From: Kazachstania africana CBS 2517 | Lineage: Eukaryota; Ascomycota; Saccharomycetes; Saccharomycetales; Saccharomycetaceae | DNA length: 64,000 nucleotides | Assembly: GCF_000304475.1 (NCBI RefSeq) | Contig: NC_018950.1 | Coordinates: 372,001-436,000, forward strand | Direction: 5' to 3' | Position numbers and translations under genes: made by a program | Notes under the pieces: generated by a model | Database searches by the model: none | The model's input: the letters and a program-made list of their open reading frames with translations, nothing else | What the model was told of the DNA's origin: nothing | Shown: positions 29,168 to 39,826 of the stretch, in pieces | Numbering within the stretch: the first letter of the stretch is position 1 | Layout of the letters: each line of letters begins with the position of its first letter

Positions 29168-31162
29168 TCATTGTCTATTAAAGTTGCCCAATTTATACAC
29201 CCTCCCAACAAACCAGCAAGTCGCTAGATATCCTATCGATCCTAACGCACAACCGCACAGTCCATTGAATAGAGCACTGGAACAAACTGAGAGAAGGATT
29301 GAAGAAAATCCTGTCGTGTTTAAAACGTAAAAGATATAGTATAATGAGTAAAGCTCCATATACCATGCACAACTACTGGATATTTGGAATGATCTCCATC
29401 TCCATGAATTTTCTAGGCTGGATCTAGATGAATGCATCATAATGTAAGCTGAAATTATGGCAATTTCAACAACAACAATACATAGTATTATAATGTTAGC
29501 AAACAGAAACCAGCGAAGATAGTAAAATGATGCTTTTTCAAGCCAGACAAATTTGTAAACATGTTGTAACTCAACATATATTATGAAAAATGGAAACAAT
29601 CCACCAATGGAGGCTAATAGCCCGGAAAATGGATCATCAAAGATTGATTTGATTGTTCTAGCTAAATTGCTGTTAGTGACTGCCAATTTTTGCTGTGCAG
29701 GAGATGAGAATGCTCGTAAGGTCCTTTTTTGGCATATATCAGATGCATATGAGCCACCTAGTAAACTTAAGGGAATGCAAACTATAAAATAGATTGAAAT
29801 GAGGAACAAAATCGTTTTTAATGGTAAAGCACGCGAAGAACCATGTGCCCATACAATGTTGTTCAAAAATATCGTTATTATCATAATGACTGCCGGTAAT
29901 AATGAACCACAGCACATGGCAAAAAGTGGACTGTAATGTAACCTTTTCAGTGAACCTTTGTACATGGTTTTATTTTTTTGCATTATCAAACAAGTACCCA
30001 CGAAGGAAGCCATAAATCCACCTAAAACAAAAAATAATAGCACCAAAGTTAGCACTGAATTTCTTATATTGTCGAATTTTTGTAGTGAACATGAAATAGC
30101 TAAAGATCCTAGCAAAGTAAAAGCAAAATGGACACCAAAAGAAACAAGCACAATTAAAAAATTGAAATGAATGGTTCTATCATTACGGAGCCATTTTCTT
30201 GCGATAACGTCCATGGAGCCCTTTTTCGACTCAATTGCACTGTTTTCATTCTTATTCTTCTTGGAGATTCTGAGAAAAATGACACTTACGATCATCGATA
30301 TAAAGAGGGCCAGTCCACTTGAATTTGCAAGCAAAATCCAACGAAATTTATCTGTTATTTCTTTTGAGAGTTCGCCACTATTTGAGAAAAAACTGTACCG
30401 ATCTTTCCATTCTACATCAAATTCTTCTCTCCAATACACTGAGTAAGTGAATGGGATGTATGTAACTTCCTCATCATCATTAGCAACTAGCTCAAATTGT
30501 TCGTAGTTTCTTGAAGCACCAGGGCAATGATAATCTGAAACAGATTTTGGATAAACTTCTAAACCTACTATTGTGAAATGTTCGTCATCAATGGCATGAT
30601 ATCTAATAACAAGCATGACATGGTTATTAAGATATGCCGTCTCAGTGTCTGGATCAACAAACCCTAGGGAAAACCCTGGAATGTAGTATTTTCTGTTTTC
30701 AGAGGTCGAGATGAACGTCGTAGAGGCAGGTAAATCATTGTCAATGGACCATTGTACAATATAGTCTTTCTTAACCAAATTTATAGCTTTCTGGATGCCT
30801 TCTGGCGTTGTTTTTCGTGCACATAATACGGCACAATCATTATCCTTACCGAAAGTTAGACTATAATCACTTTGCCACTTACGATCACCACGCAAAATTT
30901 CAGTTAGAGACATATGCAGTGGTTTTCTTTGGTTTGTTGGAGGGCAAATGAACGGCAGATCATAATATCCATACGGGAGTTTTGTAAGATCTGATTCGAT
31001 TTTATTGACGATCAATTCGACATCGTCGCCTTTTCTATATATATTTGGAGTTAGCCGGTTAGCATCGTGTCGTTGTATTATCGGTATGTGGCCATATATT
31101 ATTGTGGAAATCGTCACAATCAGTAAAAAGAATATAATGAAAGTTGTAGGTCTCAATCTCAT
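29168..31162 (-). CDS. TMN3: Nonaspanin Tmn3 (TM9 family)
   Basis: Encodes a 664-residue TM9SF protein of the endosome-Golgi system, linked in S. cerevisiae to cell adhesion and filamentous growth (Tmn3 is 706 residues). There is an N-terminal hydrophobic signal segment (about 5-24), a lumenal domain of about 250 residues with conserved YYDLPFICPP, and about nine membrane spans in the C-terminal 390 residues. Conserved membrane-domain features include SDICQKRTLRAFSS. Gene order TMN3-BOI2 equals YER113C-YER114C. Confidence 0.93.
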   Translation of the reverse strand: MRLRPTTFIIFFLLIVTISTIIYGHIPIIQRHDANRLTPNIYRKGDDVELIVNKIESDLTKLPYGYYDLPFICPPTNQRKPLHMSLTEILRGDRKWQSDYSLTFGKDNDCAVLCARKTTPEGIQKAINLVKKDYIVQWSIDNDLPASTTFISTSENRKYYIPGFSLGFVDPDTETAYLNNHVMLVIRYHAIDDEHFTIVGLEVYPKSVSDYHCPGASRNYEQFELVANDDEEVTYIPFTYSVYWREEFDVEWKDRYSFFSNSGELSKEITDKFRWILLANSSGLALFISMIVSVIFLRISKKNKNENSAIESKKGSMDVIARKWLRNDRTIHFNFLIVLVSFGVHFAFTLLGSLAISCSLQKFDNIRNSVLTLVLLFFVLGGFMASFVGTCLIMQKNKTMYKGSLKRLHYSPLFAMCCGSLLPAVIMIITIFLNNIVWAHGSSRALPLKTILFLISIYFIVCIPLSLLGGSYASDICQKRTLRAFSSPAQQKLAVTNSNLARTIKSIFDDPFSGLLASIGGLFPFFIIYVELQHVYKFVWLEKASFYYLRWFLFANIIILCIVVVEIAIISAYIMMHSSRSSLENSWRWRSFQISSSCAWYMELYSLYYIFYVLNTTGFSSILLSVCSSALFNGLCGCALGSIGYLATCWFVGRVYKLGNFNRQ

Positions 31163-31630
31163 ATCAGTTCGCTATATCTAGAGGCATGAAAATGTTATGG
31201 TACAAATTTTTATTTAATAAACTCCGCTAATAGTAAATTTGGCTGAGTAATCCCTGGCAATTAATATTTAAATAATCACTATGTATAAAATTGCAAAGCG
31301 AGTATCAACAGCGGTTTCTATTTGAACAAGGTATTCTATAAGTTGAGATGTTTTACCTACTTATAGAAGACTATTTTTTTGACAGCTTCGAATCATTGAA
31401 AAAAAAAAATCTGATTCTTTATGTTCCCTTCCATCGACTGCTATTTTTTTTCAAAAAGCGTCGTCTCGTAATCATGCTATATTTAATCATGCATCTATCA
31501 TGAAAAAAAACTATGAATACATTTTATTTATATTACTATTACAACTTGCTTATATGTATATTGCTTACTTATTTCTGGAGACTAAAAGTATGTTCTGTAT
31601 TGCTGCGATCCAGAGGTCTATGAAATCATT
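31163..31630. other. Intergenic region TMN3-BOI1/2
   Basis: This 468-bp stretch is the TMN3 promoter and the BOI gene 3' UTR. It is AT-rich with A8-A9 and T8 runs, and no gene or clear factor site is seen. Confidence 0.5.
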
Positions 31631-34459
31631 CTATATCTTTTCTCCAGTGTATTTTAGGTCTGGGCCTAGATGATCATCTTTTCCTAATTTCTTCGACTTC
31701 TCTCCTACTCGACTGCTATTATGACGGGCTACTCCAGGTGAGAGAATACCTGAAGCTAACAAATATGGGCTTGAAAACCCATTGCTTCCTGTAGTTGAGC
31801 TGGTAGTTAGTGTAGTATTGACATTGGAAGTACCTTCCACAAGGGATGACTGGCCTGTACTACTTTGATGGTCATCTTCACTATGTTCGCGATCTGTAGC
31901 AGTTTTTTTCTTCTTTTGTCCCTCGTCCCAAAGGAACATATCTTCGTCATGTGCCTCTAGAAGCCGTTGTTCCTCTCTCTTCTTATTTTCCTCTCGAGCT
32001 TCTACTAGCATCTCCTTTGCTCTACTTAGAGAGACGGTTGGCGTTGTGTATGAACTGATCACAGGTACAGTGGTATCAATATCAATGGTGGTCTTTATCA
32101 AAGTTGCCATCCATCCTCTCATCTCGTCTTTGGTATCAACAGCAAAATAATGAACACGAGGTTGCGTGAACGTCAACCCTTTCCTTGAGCCAGGTTGAGG
32201 TGGGATCAATTTGAAACAATAACGACCTTTACCTGTACTTGCGGCATATAATGACACTAATTTATCATCTTCCTTGGCTGGCACCACCCTATGGGCAGTG
32301 ATATCGATTAAACCACGTTCTCTTGTATCTGTAGTGTTTGCAAAATACGATAGTCTAGTACCATGTAACGTAAAGAACCTTGTCTTCCAAGAACTCATTG
32401 GGTTACCACCTTTCTTACTCATCCAACCGGAGTAATCGGCAGTTTTCATGGCATCTTTTACAGAAATGTGTCTTATTCCCTCCATAAAAGCCGAAGTTTG
32501 TTGCTTTCTTAAAGGTTGTCTTGTAGTCATGGCGCGTAAAGTCTTATCTTTAACAGCTTCACTAACAGAACGTTTACTTTTATCTTCTTCAAGTATTTTC
32601 TTTGCTAAATCAACTTGTTGTGGATCTTTAGCACTGACAGATCTTCTTTTGGAGTTATCTTGCTTATCACTTTTTTTCTTATTCTTTAAATGCCTTGGAG
32701 TAGTAGATGTTCCATCATGTTTAGCAGTCTTCGGCGTAGAACGTACTGCATTCTCAGTGAATTCTCTTCTAAACGGACTTGTAATGAACGAACTCTTCTT
32801 TTTCTTACTGACTGAGTTGGTTGTCGTCACTTTTTGATCGGTACTTGTCTTATCATTAGTTTTTGAGAAATAAGATAGCATCGAGGAGCTTCTCTTAGGC
32901 TCTTTTCCTTCAGCTACTTCTAAATTATTACTTGCATAATGATCTGTTGATTCCTGTATTGAGCTGCTTGCATATATACTTGATGTGGGTCTATCTTGCT
33001 CGGCATCGTTATCTGAATCATTGGCAGTATGGTAGGAAGCATTTTCAGCACTATTAGTATGGCCACTATGAAGAATCGAATCTCGATTATTCGCCTTATC
33101 ATTAAAACTTTTCCTATTTGGGGCCAGATTTTTAAAAGAAGTATCATCTGAATCTGAATCTGAATCTGGTGTTAAATTCTTTATGGCGCTAGAAAAACGT
33201 TCACTACCGCCGAACATAGGGGATTTGGGTGGTTGTACAGGGCTTGGGTATGCAGGTGGCTTTGGAGCCTGTCTAGGGGAAGCAAACATATCATAGTTAA
33301 TTTCACTTTTCTCTAAGGGCGATTCCAACTGTTGGTCGCCGAACTTTCTTGCAGCTTTTCCATTTATTAGCAAAGACGTTGGTCTTTGCCTTATTATTCT
33401 TTCAGTTTCACTTGGTTTCTGAAGTGGCAAATCATCCATGCTTTGGGATTTTTTCCTGGCATGTTGCTTATAGGAAGGTTCGTTTAAATGTGCCGGTGGC
33501 ATTAATACACTAGATCTGTTTTGTATGCCGGTTGTTGATACTGCAAGCTCCTTCAGACTTTCAATTTCTTTGAACATTTCAAACCTTGTACCAAATGAAG
33601 TAACATCTAATTCCTTTAAGTGGGACAATTCTAATTCCAATAAAATCTTCCCTGAAATTTTATGTAGTCTGAACTTGGATGCAGAATGTGAATCGAATCC
33701 ACAATTTAAAAAATAAGTAGTTACCTGTTCAGGGCTCCAATCTTCCACGTACACTGGATTTAGATCACCTGCACTCATTTTACTAGAAGAATTTATCGTG
33801 ACGTCAGATCTATTATTGGCTGTAACATCTAAACCAGTAGTAGATGATAAATTTGTATCATGTGCAGCATCATCAGAAGTGTAGCCTTCTTTATGACCGA
33901 TGGATTCATTACTTTCGAACTTGAATTCTTCTAGGGCTTTGTCAATATCATGCATTGTATTTTTTACTGAGATGATTCTTTCTAAAGGATTTTTACCTTC
34001 AAACGATATGGAAGCTGCTGTTTCCAAAGGTTGTGGGGTGGGGAGTTCGCTGGATGGGGCATCAACTGAGTATGACGACAAGTTTCCCGCCTCCATTCCA
34101 AGAGGACTGTAAACTCTCTTTGAGGACTTCGCCCTCATAAGAGTAGGCTTTCTCTCCGTACTGATAACCTGCGTAAAAACGACTGGGTATAAACCCTCCT
34201 CTTTGGTCCTTAAATTACGGCCAAAGTACCAGCCATCGTTATATTCCTCATCATCGGTCAAAACCTGAATCTTATCGCCAGGCCTCATGTCTAATTCATC
34301 CTCCATTCTTTTGAAATATTCATTTATACAGATATACATTGGAAAAATCTTTGGGGCATCAGAGCTTGTTGAGCTTAGTTGGGAGTCCCCTGAACGATCA
34401 GTGGGAGGGGCCAAGTTAGTGTCTAACTTAGATAGCATTGAAGTTAGTTTTTCACTCAT
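31631..34459 (-). CDS. BOI2: Polarity scaffold Boi1/Boi2
   Basis: Encodes a 942-residue homologue of Boi1 (980) and Boi2 (1040), which localise to sites of polarised growth, bind Bem1 and promote exocytosis. Domains in order are SH3 (about 39-99), SAM (about 237-305), a proline-rich Bem1-binding segment PPAYPSPVQPPKSP (about 393-410), and a C-terminal PH domain (about 670-795, GWMSKKGGNPMSSWKTRFF). Lys/Ser-rich linkers separate them. The gene sits between TMN3 and SPR6 as BOI2 does, but BOI1 on the YBL duplicate has equal claim by descent. Confidence 0.95.
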   Translation of the reverse strand: MSEKLTSMLSKLDTNLAPPTDRSGDSQLSSTSSDAPKIFPMYICINEYFKRMEDELDMRPGDKIQVLTDDEEYNDGWYFGRNLRTKEEGLYPVVFTQVISTERKPTLMRAKSSKRVYSPLGMEAGNLSSYSVDAPSSELPTPQPLETAASISFEGKNPLERIISVKNTMHDIDKALEEFKFESNESIGHKEGYTSDDAAHDTNLSSTTGLDVTANNRSDVTINSSSKMSAGDLNPVYVEDWSPEQVTTYFLNCGFDSHSASKFRLHKISGKILLELELSHLKELDVTSFGTRFEMFKEIESLKELAVSTTGIQNRSSVLMPPAHLNEPSYKQHARKKSQSMDDLPLQKPSETERIIRQRPTSLLINGKAARKFGDQQLESPLEKSEINYDMFASPRQAPKPPAYPSPVQPPKSPMFGGSERFSSAIKNLTPDSDSDSDDTSFKNLAPNRKSFNDKANNRDSILHSGHTNSAENASYHTANDSDNDAEQDRPTSSIYASSSIQESTDHYASNNLEVAEGKEPKRSSSMLSYFSKTNDKTSTDQKVTTTNSVSKKKKSSFITSPFRREFTENAVRSTPKTAKHDGTSTTPRHLKNKKKSDKQDNSKRRSVSAKDPQQVDLAKKILEEDKSKRSVSEAVKDKTLRAMTTRQPLRKQQTSAFMEGIRHISVKDAMKTADYSGWMSKKGGNPMSSWKTRFFTLHGTRLSYFANTTDTRERGLIDITAHRVVPAKEDDKLVSLYAASTGKGRYCFKLIPPQPGSRKGLTFTQPRVHYFAVDTKDEMRGWMATLIKTTIDIDTTVPVISSYTTPTVSLSRAKEMLVEAREENKKREEQRLLEAHDEDMFLWDEGQKKKKTATDREHSEDDHQSSTGQSSLVEGTSNVNTTLTTSSTTGSNGFSSPYLLASGILSPGVARHNSSRVGEKSKKLGKDDHLGPDLKYTGEKI

Positions 34460-35031
34460 GGTTAATGACTTCTAATTCTCAGCTAAAGAAAAAAAAAATC
34501 AATGAACTAACTAATCGTAATATCCTACTAGCTTGGTTTATTCACTTTTTCCTAATGTTGGGTAATCAACTATTAACTTGAACAGCTAACGGATTCGTCT
34601 TGTTTTTTTTTCTTTACCTTCGGTATTTGGTTTACTCTTTGGTCTTTTTTTCTTTTTCTCACGGCAGTGATCCTTCAATGTATTGCGCCGAACCGTCAAG
34701 TAGAGCATTGCTCGTTAATGGAAACTGACAGCGAAGTCATCTGCTAATTCTCAGCTCTGTTAGTGCCAGCCATTCTAGTAGTAGACCAGATGAGTTTGGA
34801 TTCGAGTGGGTGGCTATGTTGAGTGTCAAGTGTCTTGAGGTGAGGGTATCCTGGTGCATGTCGAGTTATCTTATGGAGAATGTTCCGTACAAATGAGTTA
34901 CTATATTGATTATTAAAAATCTTGTGACGTTGAAGGAATGAGCATATTACGTTTAGTATCTTTTTCTTTTTACTGTACTACAAAAAAGCACTATATAGCG
35001 GGAATATATGTATCATTTTGAAAAGTGTCTC
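34460..35031. other. Intergenic region BOI1/2-SPR6
   Basis: The 572-bp gap is the BOI promoter (T tracts near 34600-34660) plus the SPR6 3' UTR. I see no gene or specific site. Confidence 0.5.
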
Positions 35032-35610
35032 TCATTTATCATGTTCAGTCACATAGTTCATTTCGCGTTCAGCCATTTTTAGGGCACACGATCTGACATT
35101 TGATACCAAGTTCTCGTAATCACGATTAAACTTTGTAGGGAAAATAGTAGATGTCTGACAATGGCACCCTTTGATGGAGGCCAATCTCGTATTATTTCGA
35201 TGCATTGAAAATTCACAGTAATTTTGTCTCAAATCTGGAATTCCCGCAAATAAACCATGTCTAACATAAATGAATTGTCCATTATCATCAAAAGTTCTCG
35301 GTCTTCGAGATTTTCTTTGTCGTTCATAAAATATCCAAACATGAGTTTTCTTATTCTCGTAAGTTTGGGCAGAGTATCCAATTCTTCTTCGTCGCCTTTT
35401 ACCAATTTCTTTATTAATATGGGCCTGTAGATTTCCTCTTTGACCATATTTTGGCCCGGTTCGTATGTCCTGTTGCTGTGACCATTGATTGTCATTAAAT
35501 TGATACTGTGGTATAGAAACCATCGGAACACCAGTATCTGCATGGACAATCGGATTCAGAAAGAAGGGGGACTTACTAAGTTCAGCAAGGAACCAAGGAA
35601 GAACAGACAT
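35032..35610 (-). CDS. SPR6: Sporulation-associated protein Spr6
   Basis: Encodes a 192-residue protein, one residue longer than S. cerevisiae Spr6 (191), located between the BOI gene and SLX8 exactly as YER115C. The protein is basic around residues 70-110 (GKRRRRRIGY, ERQRKSRRPR) and has a cluster of cysteines near the C-terminus (GCHCQ). I recognise no domain and its molecular function is unknown even in S. cerevisiae, where expression is sporulation-induced. An upstream near match to the middle sporulation element (35771-35779) is consistent but weak. Assignment rests on synteny and length. Confidence 0.75.
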   Translation of the reverse strand: MSVLPWFLAELSKSPFFLNPIVHADTGVPMVSIPQYQFNDNQWSQQQDIRTGPKYGQRGNLQAHINKEIGKRRRRRIGYSAQTYENKKTHVWIFYERQRKSRRPRTFDDNGQFIYVRHGLFAGIPDLRQNYCEFSMHRNNTRLASIKGCHCQTSTIFPTKFNRDYENLVSNVRSCALKMAEREMNYVTEHDK

Positions 35611-35770
35611 CTTTCTTTGTTATAATGCATATAAGTTAACTTTCGTGCCAACTCCTCTTCTACCTTTTATTATATCAACAAGCTATGTTTCTTCTTTGTT
35701 CAATGGGAGATAGTATTATTTTAGCCACAGTGTGTTTTTTTATCAATTGCTTATTACCTCAGTAATGGGG

Positions 35771-35779
35771 CTTTGTGAC
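35771..35779 (-). promoter_or_regulatory. Near-consensus Ndt80 site upstream of SPR6
   Basis: The reverse strand reads GTCACAAAG, which matches gNCRCAAAW in all but the last base. It lies about 160 bp upstream of the SPR6 ATG. Weak evidence on its own. Confidence 0.3.
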
Positions 35780-35854
35780 GTTTTTTCGAGAAAATTGACA
35801 AAGGATATACTTGTCGCAAAAAACGAATTAGCTATTAGTTGAAGCAAAGTTAGC

Positions 35855-36736
35855 TTACTTTTTTATTCTTTTCTTCTTCAGTATCAGCATTCTGATATCA
35901 TGAAGTCTTACATCTTTCCTGCACAATGCACAATGACCAAGTTTTCTATAAGTTCTTGAACTGTTGACCATTTGGAATAAACAGTCACAGCAGAACACGT
36001 GGCCACATGGAGTCATCATTGCAACTTCTGGAGGGTCGAAACAAATAGGACATCTGTAATCCCTGGCGGCTTTGTACATTATAGGGGTTTCTGAGGATTC
36101 TTTGTTACTCATGACTTCCTCATCAGGAATCTCTATTACTTGCTGTTCCGCAGCTTCTGCATCCAAATCAATGGGGCCTATAGTTTCTTCTTGTTCAGAA
36201 CTTGGTCCAATACTTTGTTCCACTTCATTGACATCAAGACTAATTGAATGTGTAGGGGCAATATCTGTTACGCTGCCCTCAGTGCTACTTCGTATTGTGT
36301 CAGCAACGTCAGCATTTATGGGACCTGAAGCTTCGGGTTGGAAAAATTCCTCTAGCTCGTCAAAGTTAATGGGAGTATGTCGTGGTTCGTTTCCTTCATC
36401 ATTATTACATTCGAGGGCATTGTTTGATCCAAAGTCATCATCTGAAACATCGGCAGTTCTTTCTCCTAACACTTCAATAGACTCATCAGATTCATTTTCA
36501 GAGCTTGTTTCATTATTTCCGTCAGCTATAGAAGAAGAAACATTGGTTATTGTGTAGTTTTCCTCATCGTTTGAATCCTCATCACGTACAAGCGGGGTGG
36601 CCGTCGTAGGTACCACCCTCGGGTCCCTTGACTGTGCATGTAAGGAATCTGAGACGTCTACCCTTCTTCTCTTGTGACGTTCCACTTCAATAGGAGAATC
36701 TGTATCACTGTTCACATGTGGAGGGGTATCAGTCAT
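35855..36736 (-). CDS. SLX8: SUMO-targeted ubiquitin ligase subunit Slx8
   Basis: Encodes a 293-residue RING protein matching Slx8 (274), which with Slx5 ubiquitinates sumoylated proteins and protects genome stability. The C-terminal C3HC4 RING uses C229, C232, C244, H246, C249, C252, C269 and C272. The N-terminal 220 residues are acidic and disordered, with SUMO-interaction-like runs such as ESIEVLGE, PIDLDAE and VIEIPDEE. Position after SPR6 equals YER116C. A basic patch (ERHKRRRVD, about 19-27) near the N-terminus may be a nuclear signal. Confidence 0.95.
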   Translation of the reverse strand: MTDTPPHVNSDTDSPIEVERHKRRRVDVSDSLHAQSRDPRVVPTTATPLVRDEDSNDEENYTITNVSSSIADGNNETSSENESDESIEVLGERTADVSDDDFGSNNALECNNDEGNEPRHTPINFDELEEFFQPEASGPINADVADTIRSSTEGSVTDIAPTHSISLDVNEVEQSIGPSSEQEETIGPIDLDAEAAEQQVIEIPDEEVMSNKESSETPIMYKAARDYRCPICFDPPEVAMMTPCGHVFCCDCLFQMVNSSRTYRKLGHCALCRKDVRLHDIRMLILKKKRIKK

Positions 36737-37380
36737 TGTATGTCTCTCTAACCTTTAATAAACGCTTACTAAAAACGTTTAAAGAAACCTTCCCTGAACT
36801 GTACAAATAACTACCACGATTCAACCTTTGTATAAACGTACTGTCGTTATCTGGCCCTTCTTTGGTGTATCTTACACTTCGTACATATTTGTGTATGATA
36901 TCAATCATTTCTGTCCTTGAAGATCCACTTATCCAGCATATTCTTGTCTTTTTTTTTTGTTGACTGCTCTTTGCAGCAGTACATTTTGCACCCATTACTT
37001 TTAGAAATTTCAAGTTTCCGAAAATGAAATTTCCAAAAAGTCGTTCGATTTTTTTGGCGCTTTTGTGCGCCCAATCTCAGACTAGAGTTTGATGTTCTTT
37101 CGCCTAGAGGACCTGCCCGTTTTCGCGGCGACAATCTACTGGCAGCACAGTCTCCCACCGAACCTCCAGAAGGAGAGAATGCTCGGGCTGCGCGTTCCAG
37201 CAGGGGAAGATGGGATATCCCAGTGAAGGGACGAGAATGGTGAGATGGGGATTAAGCCCCGACGGATACACTGGAAAATTATTCTGCAAAAGAATGAAAC
37301 TTATATTGAATTTATATGTATAATTACAATCTATTCACAATAAGATAGGTTAGGAAAATTCCCAAAGAAATATATCAATA
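36737..37380. other. Divergent promoter SLX8-RPL23
   Basis: This 644-bp gap serves SLX8 and RPL23. It contains a T9 run (about 36951-36959) and a GC-rich segment (about 37060-37270). I could not find a strong Rap1 or Abf1 match. Several overlapping minus-strand open frames of 61-94 codons are dismissed as chance. Confidence 0.5.
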
Positions 37381-38109
37381 ATGTCAGGTAACGGTGCTCA
37401 AGGTACTAAATTCAGAATTTCTGTATGTAAAATAACTGATACATGAAGTGATTATGAACCAGTTTTTGTGGATTCAAGATATAATCAATGGTCCACCAAG
37501 AAGTCAGACAAGAACGATCCAGGAAAATACTCGAAGCAGAGCTTATTTTGAAATAGTTTGAAGAAATCAATATTAACGCGCATGAAAGATTTTTCTATGA
37601 ATTATATGAATGACATCGCAAGTTTACTAAAGGACCAAGGAAAGAAAGTAATAAGCAAAACTGGAAATTATAATATGATATTCTCTATACGAACACATTT
37701 TACTAACAAATCATCATTTCCCTTTGATTTTAAATAGTTAGGTTTACCAACTGGTGCCATCATGAATTGTGCTGATAACACTGGTGCTAGAAACTTATAC
37801 ATCATTGCTGTTAAAGGTTCTGGTTCTAGATTAAACAGATTACCAGCTGCTTCTTTAGGTGATATGGTTATGGCTACCGTTAAGAAGGGTAAGCCAGAAT
37901 TAAGAAAGAAGGTCATGCCAGCTATCGTTGTCCGTCAATCCAAGTCTTGGAGAAGAAAGGACGGTGTCTACTTATACTTTGAAGACAACGCCGGTGTCAT
38001 TGCTAACCCAAAGGGTGAAATGAAGGGTTCCGCCATCACTGGTCCAGTCGGTAAGGAATGTGCCGATTTATGGCCAAGAGTTGCTTCTAACTCTGGTGTT
38101 GTTGTTTAA
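37381..38109 (+). CDS. RPL23: 60S ribosomal protein uL14 (Rpl23), spliced
   Basis: CDS is join(37381..37422, 37738..38109), giving 137 residues, the exact length of S. cerevisiae Rpl23. Exon 1 encodes [14 protein letters not shown]; exon 2 resumes [19 protein letters not shown]. The protein is the universally conserved uL14, which sits at the subunit interface. Read without the intron, the second exon would appear as a 115-residue protein starting at an internal methionine. Codon bias is strong. Location after SLX8 and before SHO1 equals YER117W, and the intron interrupts the same codon boundary as I recall in S. cerevisiae. Confidence 0.98.
37423..37737 (+). other. Intron of RPL23
   Basis: The intron is 315 nt with 5' site GTATGT (37423-37428), branch box TACTAAC (37701-37707) and 3' site AAATAG. 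It is phase 0, after codon 14. No C/D or H/ACA snoRNA is evident inside. Confidence 0.95.
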
Positions 38110-38315
38110 GAGCTTCATTAAAATATGTATACATTAAAATTTTATTTAGTTTAAAGAATTAACAAAGTATAAAAATTCTGTAATAACTTAAATGGTTTAC
38201 AAATTTATATATTTATTATTAGTATTATTACACTATTGGTACAAAATCATCAACGATGAAATATAACATCGAATTGTTTATTATTCATCTAACTTAAAAA
38301 ATTGTCAAAAAAATG

Positions 38316-39314
38316 TTATATATTCGTTTCTGAGTTTATTAGTTGAACGTAGTTACTAGGTATGATACCAGTTTCACCATTTTCTCTCTTCGCCTTCCAC
38401 CACCTACCTTCAATGTCGCTGACTCTTAAAATTTCACCTTGTTCAAATGATATCTCGTATTGATCTGATTCATCAGCTTGATACGAATATAGCGCCTTGG
38501 CTACATATGCAAAGTTGTCATCTGCAATATCACTATAGAGACCCAATGTGTCACCCATAGTAGATTCGGTGTTTCCATTGGAAGGCATGGACAAAAATGT
38601 GTCCTCGTTAGTGCTTTGAGGTATTTCTGTGAATGGCGCATTATTATTCACCGCATATGATGGTTCTGTATTTTCAAAATCTGCTAAAGCTGTTGATGAA
38701 ACATAATTTTGAGGCGATACATCGGTATAAGCATTTGAATTAGGTACATCTCTGTTATTTCTTCTTTGTGGAATTTTGCTCGAACGTCGACGGGCTCTTA
38801 ACAATGTAATTTCGTATGGAGATGGTTTCATGCCATGTAAAGAGTATGAATCGATCCATTTATTGGTTGGAGATGCGTTATCACCACCATAATAAAACAT
38901 CCATATTATATTGATAATGGATAATAAGATTACACCTGCTGATGCTGCAGCTTTTTTAGAGCCATCTGAATAAATTAAATTTGTAGCACTATTAGTGTTA
39001 TAAACGAGAGCGACTCCCATAGCAGCAGTTAGGAAAGACTTATAATAACTTATGACATCGTAACAATAAAATACTACCATTAGACATAATAGTAAAAACT
39101 GATATGCTATTCCCCACCAGGTAAACCTTGGAAACGATTCATTTGAAGATGCAGCCGCTATGGAGCCGGATAATGCTATAATCCATGATATTGTTGCGGC
39201 CAATATAGACGCTATTGCGAAGGGATCACCGAACAAATTTCCGAGACTAAACGTATGATCTATCCTATTTCTAGATCTATGAGCTCTGGCCTGAGATCCA
39301 CTTAAAAATACCAT
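38316..39314 (-). CDS. SHO1: Osmosensor Sho1
   Basis: Encodes a 332-residue homologue of Sho1 (367), the plasma-membrane sensor of one branch of the HOG pathway that also scaffolds Pbs2, Ste11 and Opy2. Four transmembrane segments lie at about residues 33-52, 66-84, 90-108 and 122-142. A C-terminal SH3 domain spans about 268-327 (KALYSYQADESDQYEISF, GIIPSNYVQL), the module that binds the Pbs2 proline motif. The linker is shorter than in S. cerevisiae. Follows RPL23 as in YER117W-YER118C. Confidence 0.97.
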   Translation of the reverse strand: MVFLSGSQARAHRSRNRIDHTFSLGNLFGDPFAIASILAATISWIIALSGSIAAASSNESFPRFTWWGIAYQFLLLCLMVVFYCYDVISYYKSFLTAAMGVALVYNTNSATNLIYSDGSKKAAASAGVILLSIINIIWMFYYGGDNASPTNKWIDSYSLHGMKPSPYEITLLRARRRSSKIPQRRNNRDVPNSNAYTDVSPQNYVSSTALADFENTEPSYAVNNNAPFTEIPQSTNEDTFLSMPSNGNTESTMGDTLGLYSDIADDNFAYVAKALYSYQADESDQYEISFEQGEILRVSDIEGRWWKAKRENGETGIIPSNYVQLINSETNI

Positions 39315-39826
39315 CTTATCTTCCAGTTGAAGTGGTTTAGAGGTAAAATTCTGTGGTCTTGTTGTCGTGTTGCTATATATATTTTGAAAGAGATGAGAAC
39401 ATTTTTTTGTTTGTTACATCTGCCTGATCGCGTTTTACATCTGGCATTGGCATTCTCGCGCGCCGATGTTGTAAAGTTGATAGATCATCAAAAGGTCATA
39501 TAGTTGTATAAAATTCGATTATATCATTGGTTATCACGTAGAAATGTATTATCACATAGAAATATGTTCTCAGATGTGAACGGATTCTCACTTAAAAATG
39601 TATTACCATGCTTTGAATGGATAATTCATGTATATATCATGTGGAATACCAGATGGCATGTCTCGTTAGGAGGTCATAGGGATTTCAGTCTCGAATGCGC
39701 CGTGAAGACGTAACTAGAGGCTACAAGTCTTTGATTCCACTCAACGGTGCATTCCATTCAATATTTACAAGGGTCGAGAGGAATTACGACTGTAGGTGAC
39801 TATTTTTGAAGGAGTTTAGTCGAAAA
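39315..39826. other. Intergenic region SHO1-MRP21
   Basis: This 512-bp gap is the SHO1 promoter and MRP21 3' UTR. It includes two adjacent imperfect copies of a 15-nt unit, ATCACRTAGAAATRT (about 39534-39565). AVT6, SHO1's neighbour in S. cerevisiae, is absent. No gene is called; a 69-codon frame at 39504-39713 is judged to be chance. Confidence 0.5.

Noticed and set aside
39534..39565. Two tandem imperfect copies of ATCACRTAGAAATRT in the SHO1 promoter
   Set aside because: Only two short copies, no known factor; too little to call a functional element.
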